Assembly (NCBI GenBank): GCA_026936325.1
Contig: JAPTHN010000038.1
Span: 3,652,452 to 3,716,451, forward strand
Reading direction: 5' to 3'
Origin: Platynereis dumerilii
Taxonomy: Eukaryota; Annelida; Polychaeta; Phyllodocida; Nereididae
DNA: 64,000 nucleotides
Part shown: in pieces, positions 1-12,010 of the stretch
Layout: each line of letters starts with the position of its first letter
Position numbering within the stretch: the stretch's first letter is position 1
Notes under the pieces: model-generated
The model's input: the letters and a program-made list of their open reading frames with translations, nothing else
The model's database searches: none
Told to the model about the DNA's origin: nothing
Program-made: the position numbers and the translations under genes

Positions 1-11
1 ATACCTCCTAA

Positions 12-423
12 GGGACCGTTCAGAATTTATGACTGAGGGGGGTGGGAGTTTTGCTGGAACTTCCCATCAAAAATGTATACCCCCCCTTGAGTTCATGAGG
101 ATTTTTAATACCCCACCCTTAGGTTTCACGCGTATTTTTAGTACCCCCCCTCGCCATACAAAGTAATACACACATATGTACTGTTATACATGGTCACACA
201 TACATATTCGCTTCATTTTGCGGACTTTCGTGTGTAAAAAAGTCAAAATAAAATGAGTTTATGCGTGTTATTTAACATTTTCTCTTTGTTAAAATTTCTT
301 ACCCCTCCCCCTTGGAAGTATTGTCAAAAATTAATACCCCCCCCCCTTGAAACACGTGAAAAGTTAGTACCCCCTCGGCCAAAACTCCCACCCCCCCCCC
401 AATCATGAATTCTGAACGGTCCC
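12..423. mobile_element. MITE, PIF/Harbinger-like
   Basis: The ends are inverted copies: GGGACCGTTCAGAATTTATG at the left matches the reverse complement of the right end, and the match runs for about 45 bases into G/C-rich tracts. TAA flanks both ends (9-11 and 424-426), the target duplication typical of PIF/Harbinger elements. The interior has degenerate repeats of a TACCCCCCTTGA type and no coding capacity. Non-autonomous. The family is inferred from the TSD only. Confidence 0.75.
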
Positions 424-426
424 TAA

Positions 427-734
427 CTCCATCCTACCCGAAGGACATCATCTTATTACAAATACCGAATGACTGAGAAACAAGAATGTCAGTTCAAGTT
501 TTCAGCAACAAAATTGGATTTATGAGTGCAGCTTTTCGTACCATTATATTTGGTAGTTTTTTTCTTGGTGCCTAATGATGTTGACCGAGTGGGTATATAT
601 GGGTGGCATTGCCTTCTTTGCCGAGTTCTTCATTTCATCCCAACAGTGGGTGGCACAACTTACCCCGCGACACAACTTATCCTGGTCTCCCATACTATTT
701 AAAACTATAGTGTCCTCACGTTGGTAATGATGAT
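427..734. other. Unassigned stretch
   Basis: AT-rich sequence between a MITE and a LINE remnant. I see no gene, repeat or RNA signal in it. Confidence 0.4.
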
Positions 735-1460
735 GTAACTGATGTTAAAGTTTTTGACTATCTTGGACTAAAAGTTGATTGAAAAGCTTTGTAGACAGCT
801 CAACTCTAAAATTTCAGTCCTTTCTCGTAAAAGATGTTTGGTTCCCCATGAGTCACTAATTAGTATTTATTGTTCTACTATTCAACCAAATATAGACTAT
901 TGTATTACAGCATGGGGATTTACTAGTAATTTAAATGTTGATAAGGTGCGACGTATGCAGAATAGAGCTGCAAGGGTTATTTGTGATAATTTTGATTTAT
1001 TAATGTTAGAGGTGATGACTTAGTCAAACAATGTTCGCCAACGTAGAGATTATGTTACAGCAGTTCTAATGTTTAAAGCTATCCATGGGCTAGCCCCTAA
1101 TTACTTGTGCAATGAAATTATCATGCAAATTGGTGTTTTCAGAGGGTTACGCGACGTTTTGAAGAAAATAATGTTTATGTTCCTGAACATACTTCACAAT
1201 TGTGTAGTAATTCTTTTGCTGTTAGGGGACCGGTCATTTGTGTGGAATAGTTTGCCTTCAGATGTGAAGTCCTCAGGAAGTCTATGTTACTTTTTAAAGC
1301 TAAATGTAAAAATTATTTATGAATTCATGTTTCTTTTTAACTTAAATGGGTTGTTTTTAGTGCTCTTTTTGGGTTAAATCAGAATATGTTAAAATAGTAT
1401 GTTTTTTACTGACTATTTTGCCCTGTATAAATATATTGTATAAATAGATAAATAAATACT
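735..1460 (+). pseudogene. LINE 3' remnant (C-terminal reverse-transcriptase region)
   Basis: Broken coding sequence. One piece (775-1023) reads like the region after the RT domain of many animal LINEs (STIQPNIDYCITAWG, then RMQNRAARVI). A second (1069-1377) begins MFKAIHGLAPNYL, the usual next block, and contains a WNSLPSDVK motif. At least one frame change and a stop separate them. The strand ends in an AT-rich tail with ATAAATAAA near 1450. No RT catalytic core is present, so this is a 5'-truncated, dead copy. The clade (CR1-like or relative) is not resolved. Confidence 0.7.
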
Positions 1461-3289
1461 TTTAAGTAACCCTAAAACCCGTCATCTTACCGCAAATTTC
1501 AGTCTCCTCATCTTCCAACCCCTTGCACTCAGGGGCGTAGATTTTTCATTTTGGTAGAGCGGGATGATTTCGGAGAACACAACTTTGCGGGAGGCCGAAC
1601 GGGCTGAAAGTCGCGAGACAGTGGATTTTGGGTGCAACTTTAGGGCCCAAAAGCCAATATATCTTAGATTATCAAAAGTTAGTTCTGGGGCTTGTATTTT
1701 TCACTTTCAACTGGTATCGTGGAAAAAATTGTGAAATGTAAATGATGATTGTCAACACACAAGTAATGATAATTTCATATTACAGGGGGGGGATAATCAT
1801 AATGATCACCCCCCCCCAGGTTCATCCTAGGAGGGATGCATTTTTTTTGGGGGGGGAGCCATGGCCAATATGCCCCCCCCCTAAATACCCTAACTCTCTA
1901 ACTGTCATTTGTGTAACTCTCATTGTTACTGATTTTCTATCGCGGATTCATGGGTTATATACTATGCACATTTATTCTTTTTACACATTTAGTTGCCTGC
2001 CTCAATTTTACCTTATTTGACAAAAAATTTACTTCAGACAATTTTTTTGCCCTGCTATATTATAGCTATTCTGTGACAAACCCATCACAGTTGCAGCAGG
2101 TTAACACCAGAGTAGTTCCTGTGCAAACTATGCTACCCTGCATACCCTCGTGGCAATTAGGAAGTACTGGTGACTGCACATGAATGGAATCAATTGCCAT
2201 TTGTAAACTAGTTTGTGCACTGAGACCTTGCAAATGTGAATCCCACTTGTCATGAGGCAATTTTCTTCACATCAAACTGTGTAATACATTGTCAATGAAA
2301 GAACAAACACATTTTCTGTAAGCCTGTAACTACAACCAGCAGAAAGAGAGCCAAATATGATATGTTTCATCATGGATAAGGTTATTGATCTTCTTGCAGC
2401 ATATTGGTACACAAAAGGATAAATCATAATTTTCCATTATTAATCAGCAAACCAAACTCTAGTTCTTCACGAAAAGTCTCAGAATGTCCAGTTAAATTGT
2501 GAAGAAAACCACATGAAAATGAATGGTGAAATATATGAAAAGTGCAATGCATTGTTGCTATGAATGACTGGTATACCAGTAACTGGGGTCATCCTAGGCA
2601 GGCTTAATAAGGCTTATGCATATCAGGCAATTACTGATTTGGTTGTCTTCAAATATCTATAGAGAAATCCATTTCCAAATCTGAAATGGCTTTGAAATGT
2701 GCTTGTGTCAGAATCTGGATTTCAATAGGGAGAATTTACAGAAATTCCACATAAATTTTTATTAATGAGAAGCTCATGATTTTCGATGTATTGTATTTTG
2801 GCTCCATGTGCTGCTATATTTCTCTTGAAATACGCCGGCTTAAAATTGCTCATCGACAACAGGTTTTTGGTAGCCCCTCTAAATAATGGAGAAGCTCTCC
2901 CTCAACCCCCCCCCCCCCAACAAAATAATCCTGAAGCCGCCACTGATTCCAAAAATATTTTACATGCCAAGTGGAATTAAAAACGTATTAACTGCGCCAA
3001 TTGCATAGTTATTGTGGTCCGGAGGTTTTTCCATGTGAGTGAGTGTGTGGGTTAATCGATTCCTGCCTTTATAACTGGATTCATTTCGATATAATTCGGT
3101 AGTTTATATGCCCAAAATAATACCTGATTATCATCCTTCTACAAAGTATGTAGAATTTGAAAAATCTAGCAAAATTGGTATGTGACCTCACACAGATGGG
3201 GCATCGTGATGGGCTGAGGTGTGGAGCATGATGTAGTGTACAGAATTGCCATATATGGTGTATGACAAAGTATGAGAGTGCCATGAAGC
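1461..3289. other. Intergenic, with homopolymer G/C tracts and a possible element end
   Basis: No gene seen. Runs of G or C of 8 or more occur at about 1785-1885. The segment near 1786-1818 is nearly palindromic (G8, ATAATCATAATGATCA, C9). A C14 tract at about 2909-2922 is followed by CCTGAAGCCGCCACTG, which looks like the right end of a CAGTGGCGGC-type hAT MITE, but I found no matching left end. Confidence 0.4.
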
Positions 3290-4366
3290 ATAACTGAGTG
3301 AAAGAAGAATATTACCAGCTAAAATTGTACAAAAATGTCTGTCGTCTTCCACGTGATAGTGCAGAAATTTTAAGATATAAAAAGTACAGACAATTGTACC
3401 ACAAACTGCGAAGGCAAGCTAAGCACAGATATTACCATAAGCTGATTACTGACAATCAAAAAATTTTTTTTTAAAGTGGAATATTTTAAATAGAATTACA
3501 GGAAAATTGAATAATAAGAAGGATATCAGTGAGGAAATGATAATTAATGGTGTGAAGGAAACAGATAAACTCAAAATAGGTAATGCATTTGGGAAGTATT
3601 ATAGCGAAGTCGGTAAAAAACTTGCTGAAAAATAGATAATGATGTCGGAGATTGTGTAAGTGATGGGTCGTCTAGAATCAATGAGGCTTGCTTCTTTTAT
3701 CCAACTACAGAGAAGGAGGTTGAAAGAATTGTACTTTGATTGAAGTCAAAAAACAGTAAAGGCCATGATAGACTATCAAATATTATGCTAAAAGCTATTC
3801 ATAAAAGCATTTTGCCAGCACTTCATATCATTTTCAACAAATCTTTATCTAGTGGTGAATTCCTGATGACATGAAACTGGCAATTGTCAAACCTCTGTAT
3901 AAAGCAAAAAACAAATGTGAGATTGGTAATTACAGGCCCATATCATTACTACCTGTAATATCAAAAGTTCTTGAAAAGTTAGTTCACACTCAATTAATCA
4001 AATTTCTGAATCGCCATAAAGTTCTATATGAAGGGCAGTATGGCTTTAGGCAACAAAGGAGCACCTCAGATGCAATCCTGGACCTTACTGGCAACATACT
4101 AGATGGCTTTAATAATAGCATGTATACCTTAGGATTGTTTTTAGATATGACCAAAGCATTTGACTGCATCAAACACGAAACACTTTTCCTGAAATTAGAA
4201 CTATATAGGGTAAGAGGAATAGCCTTAGACTGGATCAAGAGCTATTTAAGTAATAGATTGCTAATATAAATGATATATTATCTTTTGATTTTTCAGTTTC
4301 TTTTGGAACACCACAGGGATCGGTGTTAGGCCCCTTACTATATATCATAGTTGCTAATGATATGCC
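3290..4366 (+). mobile_element. LINE, 5' portion (RT domain), split by a hAT-type element
   Basis: Non-LTR retrotransposon coding sequence in broken frames. About 3300-3470 reads as the segment before the RT (LPRDSAEILRYKKYRQLYHK). 3871-4269 holds RT blocks in order: NYRPISLLPVISKVLEKL, GFRQQRSTSDAILDL and LFLDMTKAFDCIKHETL. After a stop and a frame change, GTPQGSVLGPLLYI follows at about 4307-4350. The copy is interrupted at 4366 by the element at 4367-5873 and resumes at 5874. It is an old, inactive copy with no endonuclease domain visible upstream. Confidence 0.8.
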
Positions 4367-5873
4367 CAGGGCCGGCTCTACCATTAGGCGAATTAGGCGG
4401 TCGCCTAGGCCCAGAGCAAAGAGGGGGCGCAGATAAAGGAAGCTGGTACATAAAGCACATGCGCTCACTTTTCTTGGCATAGTATTTAACACATAAAATG
4501 AAAGGCGAGAGAAATGGTATTTATTCAAGAAAATTAATAAGACTTGAATATTTGCAAGAAGTCATGCAGTTGTATAGCCTACTGTGATGCCATTTTAAAT
4601 TAAAACTTAACTGTCCTGGCTATTTTATCGGTTAATTTCCTCTTATTCTTTTTTTTTCGAATTTCACTCCTCCTTGCTCTGCGCCCCCTTCTTGCTATGT
4701 GCCCCTCCTTGCTCTGCACCCCCTCCTTGCTCTGCGCCCCCTTCTTGCTATGTGCCCCTCCTTGCTCTGCACCCCTCCTTGCCCTACACCCCCTCCTTGC
4801 TCTGCGCCCCCTTGTTGCTCTGCGTCCCCCTTGTTGCTCTGCGCCCCCTCCTTGCTCTGTGCCTCCTCCCTGCCCTGCACCCCTCCTTGCTCTGCGCCCG
4901 TCCTTGCTATGTGCGCCTTCCTTGCTCTCCACCGCCTGCTTTTGCACCCCTTCTTGCTCTGCGCCCACCTCCTTGTTCTTCATCCTCTCCTTGCTCTCCA
5001 CCTCCTCCTCGCTCTGCGCCCCCTTCTTGCTATGCACCCCTACTTGGGCCCCCTTCTTACTATGCACCCCTCCTTGCTCTGCGACCTCTCCTTGCTGTGT
5101 GCCCCTCCTTGCTCTCCACTCCTACTTTTGTACCCCCTTTTGGCTCTGCGCCCCCTCGTTTCTCTGCGCCCCCTCCTTGCTCTCTGCCTCCTCCTTGCTC
5201 TGCACACCCTGTTGCTATGCGCCCTAGTTGCCCCCCCTTCTTGCTATGCATCCCTCCTTGCTCTGCGCCCCCATCTTGCTATGTGCCCCCTCCTTGCTCT
5301 CCACCCCCTACTGTTGCGCCCCCTTCCTCTGGGCCCCCCTCATTGCTCTGTACCCCTCCTTGCTCTCCGCCTCTTCTTGTTCTGCACCTCCTACTTTTGC
5401 GCCCCCTTCTTGCTATACACCCCTCCTTGCTCTGTGCCCCCTCCTTGCTCTGCCCCCCCTCCTTGCCCTGTGCCCCCTCCTTGCCCGTGCCCCCTCCTTG
5501 CTCTGCGCCCCCTCCTTGCCCTGTGCCCCTTCTTGCTCTGCACCCTCCTCGTTGCTCCACGCCCCCTCCTTGCTCTGCACCCCCTACTTTTGCACCCCCT
5601 TCTTGCTCTGTGCCCCCCTCGTGGCTCTGCGCCCCCTCGTTGCTCTCCACCTACTCCTTGCTCTGCGCCCCTTCTTGCTTTGCACCCCCTTCTTGTCATG
5701 CCCCCTCCTTGCCTTGCGCCCTCCTTGCTCAGCACCCCCTTCTTTGCTATGCACCCCTGCTTGCTCTGCGCCCCCTCCTTGCTCTGCGCCCCCTCCTTGT
5801 TCTGCGTTCGGGGGGAGGGGGGCACATCAGCATGATGCTGCCTGGGGTGCACAATTGGCTTGAGCCGGCCCTG
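4367..5873. mobile_element. Non-autonomous hAT-type element carrying a minisatellite
   Basis: The outer ends are perfect 12-bp inverted repeats, CAGGGCCGGCTC and GAGCCGGCCCTG. They are flanked by 8-bp target duplications GATATGCC (4359-4366) and GATTTGCC (5874-5881), which match at 7 of 8 bases. An 8-bp TSD with CAGGG ends is the hAT pattern. It sits inside a LINE, and LINE RT sequence resumes directly after the right TSD. The interior has no transposase. About 1.1 kb of it is a minisatellite, so the long open frames there are artefacts of stop-poor repeats. Confidence 0.85.
4670..5806. repeat. 17-18 bp minisatellite
   Basis: Degenerate tandem array with a unit close to CCCTCCTTGCTCTGCGCC on +, so + is pyrimidine-rich and minus purine-rich. 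Units vary at TGCGCC/TGCACC/TGTGCC and CTCTGC/CTATGC. It lies wholly inside the hAT-type element, which suggests expansion within that element. The unit has few stops in any frame, which explains open frames of up to 426 codons with proline/cysteine/leucine-only composition. Confidence 0.9.
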
Positions 5874-6600
5874 GATTTGCCCAAATGTCTGAAATTCGCA
5901 GACAATTTTCATATCAGGAAAAAATTTGAGATTTATGTTCAGAAAAATGAATGAGGATTTGAAGCGACTTACCAAATTGTTTGGTAAAAATTCCCTCTCT
6001 CTGAATGTAGATATGCTATGTTTTGTTCAAACCAAAGAAAAAACTTGCCAACTATCAAGGGTACCCTCCAAATTGGAGGGGCCGTTGTGAAGCAAACTAC
6101 CAGTGTTAAATTTCTTGGAGTTTATGTTGACCAACATTTAGATTGGAATACCAATTGTCAACACTTGCTATCAAAATTAACCATGGGTTCGTATACTCTA
6201 TATATGACCAAGAACATGATACCTTACTATTCAAGAAAATTAATTATGTACTAATGTAGAAAGCCATCTACTCTATGGCCTATCTGCCTATAGGGTCCAG
6301 TGCTGAATGCCAGTTCAATAAAGAAATTAATTGTCAAACAAAATAATGCAGTCAGGGCTGTATCAAATGTACTACAAAAAAGGTGGATTCTTACAATTTT
6401 AGGATTTAGTAGAAAATTCCTTACTTAGAATACTGTATATACATAGATATACAAATGGTATTTCACCTAAACTGGTCAAGTAATAATTTATTTTAAAATA
6501 ATCTCCCAGCCTCTCCCCTCTGGATTTGTTTGTAATAGTTGCCTGCTAACAAAACCAGGAAGTAGAACTGGGGAATAACCAATTTTCATCAATTACATAT
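5874..6600 (+). mobile_element. LINE, 3' portion after the hAT insertion
   Basis: Continues the RT at LPKCLKFADN, where the catalytic YADD block is expected (here FADN). The piece at 6018-6254 has VKFLGVYVDQHLDWN, a classic post-RT LINE block. Weak homology-like text (a YTNGISPKL-type block) continues in broken frames to about 6460-6600. The FADN variant and several stops indicate an inactive copy. The exact 3' end is uncertain. Confidence 0.75.
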
Positions 6601-7101
6601 CATAATGATGCTTTATTGGGACTACACATAATTTGACACGACACGCAATAGAATTGTTGGTCCCGTATGTCACCATTAATGACTTTATCAGATAATTATC
6701 TATAAATACATGTCATATCATTTTATTTCACAAATATAGAAAAAAGAATTTTATGACTGAAAATTATACCATGTGAAGTTTGTGAACAGGAAGTCAAAGT
6801 GGGGAAGATTTAGGCTGATCTATTTAAAAAGTTTTTTCTATTCACATTTTAAGGTTTAAAAGTGAACATGCATCGGCAGCGGCAGAATGATCCAGGGGCG
6901 CCCTTCCACCGCCTCCCCCTCAGACCACTAAGATGAGAAAAAGTATTTTGAAGAAAATATGTGATGACGTGAGCCCGCGAACAGCGAAACACACTGTTCC
7001 CCCTCCCCCCAGGCCCTAGACTACCTTGTCTGGACCCACCCCTGATAATCATCAAGGTCACACTTCATCTTGATTATGGAAGCAGTCTGCTCTAACGTAT
7101 A
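6601..7101. other. Intergenic; possible MITE-like segment
   Basis: No gene seen. About 6885-7050 contains C-rich text (CCAGGGGCGCCCTTCCACC; GGTCTGGACCCACCCCTGAT on either strand) that resembles element ends seen in other animal genomes. I could not define a matching pair of ends or a TSD. Confidence 0.35.
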
Positions 7102-8168
7102 TAAACTTAACCAAATAAAAAACACAAAATTATTCCCAAGGCTTTATTTTTCTAGATATGCTTCATATGGGCTGTTGAGTGTATGCATCTGTTTCATCAG
7201 GTGTTAAAGGACTCAGTTGCATGAAATAACTCAAGTGTGATCGTTTTCACTTTTCTGTGGCCAAGTTTATCACCTAGGGGTACGGTGATCGGACAGGGAC
7301 ATTAGGCACCCCACAGGGCTAATCTACTAATTTCATGTTAAAGCTTGAAGAAAATGATGCAAAAGGCCACACAATTCACTTAAATTACTGCCACGTGACT
7401 TGTTAAAAAATAGTTTTTTGAGAAGTGTGGCGAAAGTTTTCTCCACACACAATGATATTCCAATGGAACAATGCGACTATGGAAACAAGTCCTCAAACAG
7501 CCCAGACAATAGCTGCGAATGAAAAAGACTTAGGGTCAAACAAAAAGGCTTCACACAACCTGCGTATCAGCTGCAGGTTAATCATCAGCAGTTTTTGTGC
7601 CCTTCTTTCCCTATTCTCACAACCACACATCTGCCACTGTGAAAAAAAAGCACAAGGACGGCACACAATGCCACACATGGTACTGCCGTTTTATCTACAG
7701 CTGCTATACAGGTTGTTAGAGGTCTTTTTTATAGACCCTAAGCCTTTTTCACTCATTTGCATGTGTTCAGGCCGTTCCTTGTCCTGTTTCCATAGTTGAG
7801 GTGTTTCACTGCGATATCATTGTGTGTGACAAACTCTGGCCTGACTTCTCAAACATACATTTTAACAAGTTTAGTGGCACCAACTGAAGCAAATTGTGTG
7901 GCCTTTTGCATCATTTTCTTCAAGCTTTCACACTGAGTCATTAGATTTGCTCTATCGAGTGCCTAATACCCCGGTACACTGACCATACCCCAATGTGATA
8001 AACCTTGCGACAGATGCTGATGCTAAGGTCAGAATTGAAAAATTTTATGGAATGGAGCCCTTTGACACCTGGTAATACATATACATAAACTCAACAGCCC
8101 ATCTGAATGATATACAGAAAAATACAGCCCTGGAAATAATTTTGCGTTTTTTATTTGGTTCAGTTTAG
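7102..8168. mobile_element. 1.07-kb near-palindromic element (foldback-type MITE)
   Basis: The left half (about 7102-7620) and the reverse complement of the right half (about 7635-8168) align along their whole length. Shared blocks include AACCAAATAAAAAAC at the tips, then GGGCTGTTGAGT, CTTGAAGAAAATGATGCAAA, GGCCACACAATT, CACACACAATGATAT and CTATGGAAACA. By eye the arms agree at very roughly three quarters of positions. Neither arm codes for anything recognisable. A clean TSD is not obvious; the left tip abuts TA. A transcript would fold into a long hairpin. Confidence 0.75.
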
Positions 8169-8912
8169 ATCTAAAAACAAATCTGGGAAAAGCTACAAGG
8201 GCACTCTAAAAATGATTCTCGTGCAAAACCCTGATTAGTTTTTTCCCTGAATTTTGGTTTTCAGAAATACAATGTGTACAGCTGCATTGTCTTGATTCAG
8301 TAGACTCATGGAAACCAAACTGATATGCAAAAAACCATTTGGTAAAAATAATTTTGTCCCATTTTTTTGGAATTTGGTCCCAGAACTATAATAATTAGTC
8401 CAATGAGAATGCATCCTAATGTCCTGGCCATGATAATTTAGCTTAATGTCTATGAGGCAATGCTTGGTCAGTGGATATTAGGTTGGATTCTCGTTGGCTA
8501 TATTGGAAATTAGGCTGCATACTCATTGGACAAGCTGAGAATCCAATAGGAACCAGTTTAATATCCACAATGAGAATCGAGGCTAATCTCATAAAGGCTA
8601 AAGGTCAAATATGTTATTTGGTCAAACTTTCAAAGTCAACAAGACTAAGCCCAAATCAATCTTAGTCTTCTATGGGTATTTTTTAGTTTTTTTTATAAGA
8701 GTATTTTAGATAAGAACAATAAAGAGAGAATTCTTAGTAAATTATGTTTAGTAAATCCTATGTCTTTGTCTAATCAAAATTGCAATAGTACTAAAGTTTC
8801 AATGAATAGAGAAGTTGCACCAAATCACATTATAAAATTACTTCAGGAAGTTATTGATATTCGTGATGGTCATCTCAGTTGTGAGACATTGAGTTTTGAT
8901 GCTATTCAGGTA
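8169..8912. other. Intergenic; small inverted repeat and coding-like remnant
   Basis: CCAATGAGAATGCATCCTAAT (8400-8420) recurs inverted at 8511-8531 with one or two changes, and GGATTCTC/GAGAATCC pieces lie between, so this is a small palindromic repeat. About 8730-8910 reads as a short open stretch (HIIKLLQEVIDIRDGHLSCE) interrupted by the MITE at 8913. It looks like a remnant of a repeat-encoded protein, but I cannot name it. Confidence 0.4.
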
Positions 8913-9090
8913 CAGTGGTCCCTGTGTTATAAGACCCCCTGTTGTAAGACCGCCTTGCCTTATGTGACCGCCTTCCTCTCGCACTTAGTAGTATTTTTAG
9001 TCCATTTTGCACCCCGACAAGAGACCGCACCCCAATGAGAGACCGCTTCATGACCGCAGAAGGGGCGGTCTTATAACGCAGGGACCACTG
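8913..9090. mobile_element. Short Tc1/mariner-type (pogo/Tigger-like) MITE
   Basis: Terminal inverted repeats CAGTGGTCCCTGTGTTATAA and TTATAACGCAGGGACCACTG are flanked by TA on both sides (8911-8912, 9091-9092). It is 178 bp with no coding sequence. TA duplication and CAGT ends fit the Tc1/mariner superfamily, and the sequence style is pogo/Tigger-like (inference). Confidence 0.85.
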
Positions 9091-9176
9091 TAATTTATGA
9101 CCTGTCTGTCACCTGGTCACCGTAATAATTTTTTTTCTTTTTATTTTATTTTTTCATTGTTTTAGTTAGAACTTAC

Positions 9177-9316
9177 CTTTGTAAGATTGGTTAATGGTGG
9201 AATATCCGCCCTCCTCAGCTGATTCCCGCCGATTTGACGTTGCGTCACACATCCGGTTCCAATCGTGGACCAGGACCATCCAGAACCACTGGACCGACTC
9301 TCACAGCATATATAGC
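9177..9316 (-). promoter_or_regulatory. Candidate minus-strand promoter and first exon
   Basis: Read on the minus strand, a TATA-like box (GCTATATATG, 9307-9316) is followed about 130 bases later by CTTACAAAG|GTAAGT, a strong splice-donor match with the exon ending at 9177. The stretch between is open on this strand (ending ADIPPLTNLTK at the donor). I see no downstream exon, so this may be the start of an unseen gene, a relic of a mobile element, or chance. Confidence 0.25.
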
Positions 9317-9807
9317 TTCGAGTCAATTTCGCGGCACACTTGCCTTTCTCACTTCCCCGCCCTCCCAACCTTGATCTGGGATTTCCAGAATTCCACCAGG
9401 CTTCTTTAAAAATTAAAATTCGATTTTTCCTGAAAAAAATCACTCAAAATTCCTTTTTTCCATATTCTTATTAAAATTTCAATTTATATTCCAGATTAAT
9501 TGATGGCCTCAGGCTCCTCAAGCTCAGTTATTTATGTTATGTGTTCAATGTCTTGTCTCGTCCTGTTTCGTCTACTACCTCACGGCTGCCATGATGTCAT
9601 CTGTCTTCGTTGGAATGAATGATTGCCTGAGTGTAATTGTCCTTGTATTAGCCAAATAAATAGGCAATGTATCCAACCATCCTGAAGTGTTCGAGTTTTC
9701 TATTATTTTTGGGGTCTATTTAATTAATTGTCAATGTTTTTATACTTTTACTTGTATTTTCTAAAAATTGTACCGATGTTTAACATTGTGTGATTAAGGA
9801 TATTATA
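9317..9807. other. Unassigned stretch
   Basis: No gene seen. An AATAAATA string at about 9654 follows sequence that could be the 3' part of some transcript, but nothing upstream supports one. Confidence 0.35.
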
Positions 9808-10309
9808 CAGTGGGGTGCGAAAGTTTGGGCACCCTTTGAGAGGGGTCACATTTTTTCAGATTTCAAACAAACCATTTGCAGATTCTTTCCAAAAATTACG
9901 GATGACGGCTGTAATAATTGCAAAATTGTCATTTCTACACAACACAACACAAAAACAGCAGGTTTCGGAAATATTTTTACAAGAAAAGCCGAGGTACTCT
10001 GACATAGATGCCCAGAAAGTTGAACTTTTGTGGAATTTTAGGTATTTTAGTTGGATTTAGGTCTGAGCTGCTCCAAAAGTTCATAAAAGAATAATCATTC
10101 ATGTTTAGGTAGTGAAAAATAAACATAATAAATCAACTTTTTCAGCTCCTGGACTCAAAATAATTGAAATTTTATCAAATAATCTGATTTTATTATGGGT
10201 ATCCTTCACTCACACAATTCACGTTGGAAAGATTCTGCAAATGGTTTGTTTGAAATTTGAAAAAAATGTGACCCCTCTCAAAGGGTGCCCAAACTTTCGC
10301 ACCCCACTG
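9808..10309. mobile_element. Tc1/mariner-type MITE with ~80-bp TIRs
   Basis: The ends CAGTGGGGTGCGAAAGTTTG and its inverted copy are nearly identical for about 80 bases. TA lies on both sides (9806-9807, 10310-10311). The 502-bp interior has no transposase. The highly similar arms suggest a fairly recent copy. Confidence 0.88.
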
Positions 10310-10311
10310 TA

Positions 10312-11299
10312 TATTGTCTTGTTTCTTCGCCCATAGTTGATCTGAATTTGTTTTAAATAAACTAGTTCATTTCCACCAAAATTCAAATTCTATGAAATAG
10401 TGCAATTTGTGCATCCCCATAGATCTACATGCAAAAGATCTTACGTATCTTCACATAAGATCAAGCACCAATTATGCCGTTTCTGGAGCCTTATAAATGA
10501 AATCCCCCAACCCCATGGTGTGGACACACGTGCATGCATACCAATATCACTTATTTTGATAATGTTGTGGCATGCAAATCCTTCTGATTAACATGCATCA
10601 ACAGAAATGATCACAAACTGTTGTACATTGTTTGTTACTATTTGTGTTTTTAGCAGTTAGACATAAGATAAAAGTAGATAAGAATCTACAATTTATAGAA
10701 CCAACAACACCCAACAATAACTGTGAATTTTGAGAAATTGTTTTTCATAATCAACTGTCAAATTGGACGGAATCTGTGACAAATATATCGAAACACACAT
10801 GTATACAGGATATTTCTTGTCATATGCTATTATATAGGTGCACTGGAGCCATTTGCTAGACCTGATACATTCTGTCTCTCAATGATTAGTATGGCCGCCC
10901 ATGTGTGGACAGCAACAGTCAAAATGATTGATTTGTCTTCAATTTGCTGCATGAAACTACTTTTGCACAAATGAGTGACTGCTATTGGTTGATCGAGATG
11001 CCTGTATACGCAGCCAGACATTCCATGAGATACATGCAGGTAATTTCGCAAACAATCAAAAGGTCCATTAGACACGAGCCAGCTATATCCTATGAAATGC
11101 TTTCAAAATATGATTTTGCAAATCAGTCTTTTTGTTTCACTAAATGCGTGATGACCAAAGTCCGGTCGGCTATACGTCATGGCCATCCTGCTTGCGATTA
11201 ATTGAATCTAAATATGTGCCGTAAATGTGCGACAATAAAAAATCAAATTAATGGTGCATAATGACATCCTGTTAGTCATAGATTTAAAAAAGCGCTGAG
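10312..11299. other. Intergenic, 5' flank of the LRAT-like gene
   Basis: No gene or clear repeat seen. It probably contains the promoter of the downstream gene, but I find no convincing TATA box or other core element. Confidence 0.35.
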
Positions 11300-11378
11300 T
11301 AGTTTCAGATTTCAGTGTACCCTCAGTCACCAACAGCACCATACCTGTACAGAGGTGGAGACAATTAATTGTCTAAGG
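11300..11378 (+). other. Candidate non-coding first exon of the LRAT-like gene
   Basis: The segment ends GTCTAAGG|GTAAGT, a strong splice donor at 11379. The next good acceptor on this strand is TTTTGCAG at 12288-12295, eight bases before the ATG at 12304. A 5'UTR exon joined over a ~0.9-kb intron is therefore a reasonable model. The 5' boundary given is a guess. Confidence 0.35.
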
Positions 11379-11943
11379 GTAAGTCTTCATTTAAATTACG
11401 TATCATTTTCTATGAGACTTTCTTCGGAACCCTGCAGCAGCCCTTTATAGATTTTTGTCAAGCCTGACTTAGTTAAAGTTTCATTGCGCACACGTAGAAT
11501 TAGAACTTCAGAAGTTATTTAATTTCGATGAATTGTGATCTTTTGAGAGTATGCGCATTGCACTCACCAAAAAAATCAGACTATTCTTTTAAAAATTGTT
11601 TAGAAATATTACTGCAGGAAAACCAGAAGTGCAACGAAATGATCATAATTATGGTTTGTTGTTCAAATGGTCTCGTGACAAGCAATTTTTCTAAGCACCA
11701 GTGAGACTTAAGATGAAGACAACAATCAATTAATACTTTTCATTGACAATAAATAGGAGATCAAGTTCAGCAAAGCAAACATTACAGTTTCCCACACACA
11801 GTTGGGAAAATGCACTAGTCTGATTATCAGACAATGGACTGTTTCCAGCCCAGTAAAAATTACTGATATTTATAATGAAATTTTATTCCATGAAGAAGTA
11901 TTTTTTGATGCATACATAGTCATGTAATAATCCATCCATCAAG

Positions 11944-11964
11944 TCTATCTATCTATCTAACTTC

Positions 11965-12010
<46 letters not shown>

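Noticed and set aside
1527-1545. AGGGGCGTAGATTTTTCATT as a transposon end
   Set aside because: Resembles common hAT MITE tips, but no matching opposite end or TSD could be found.
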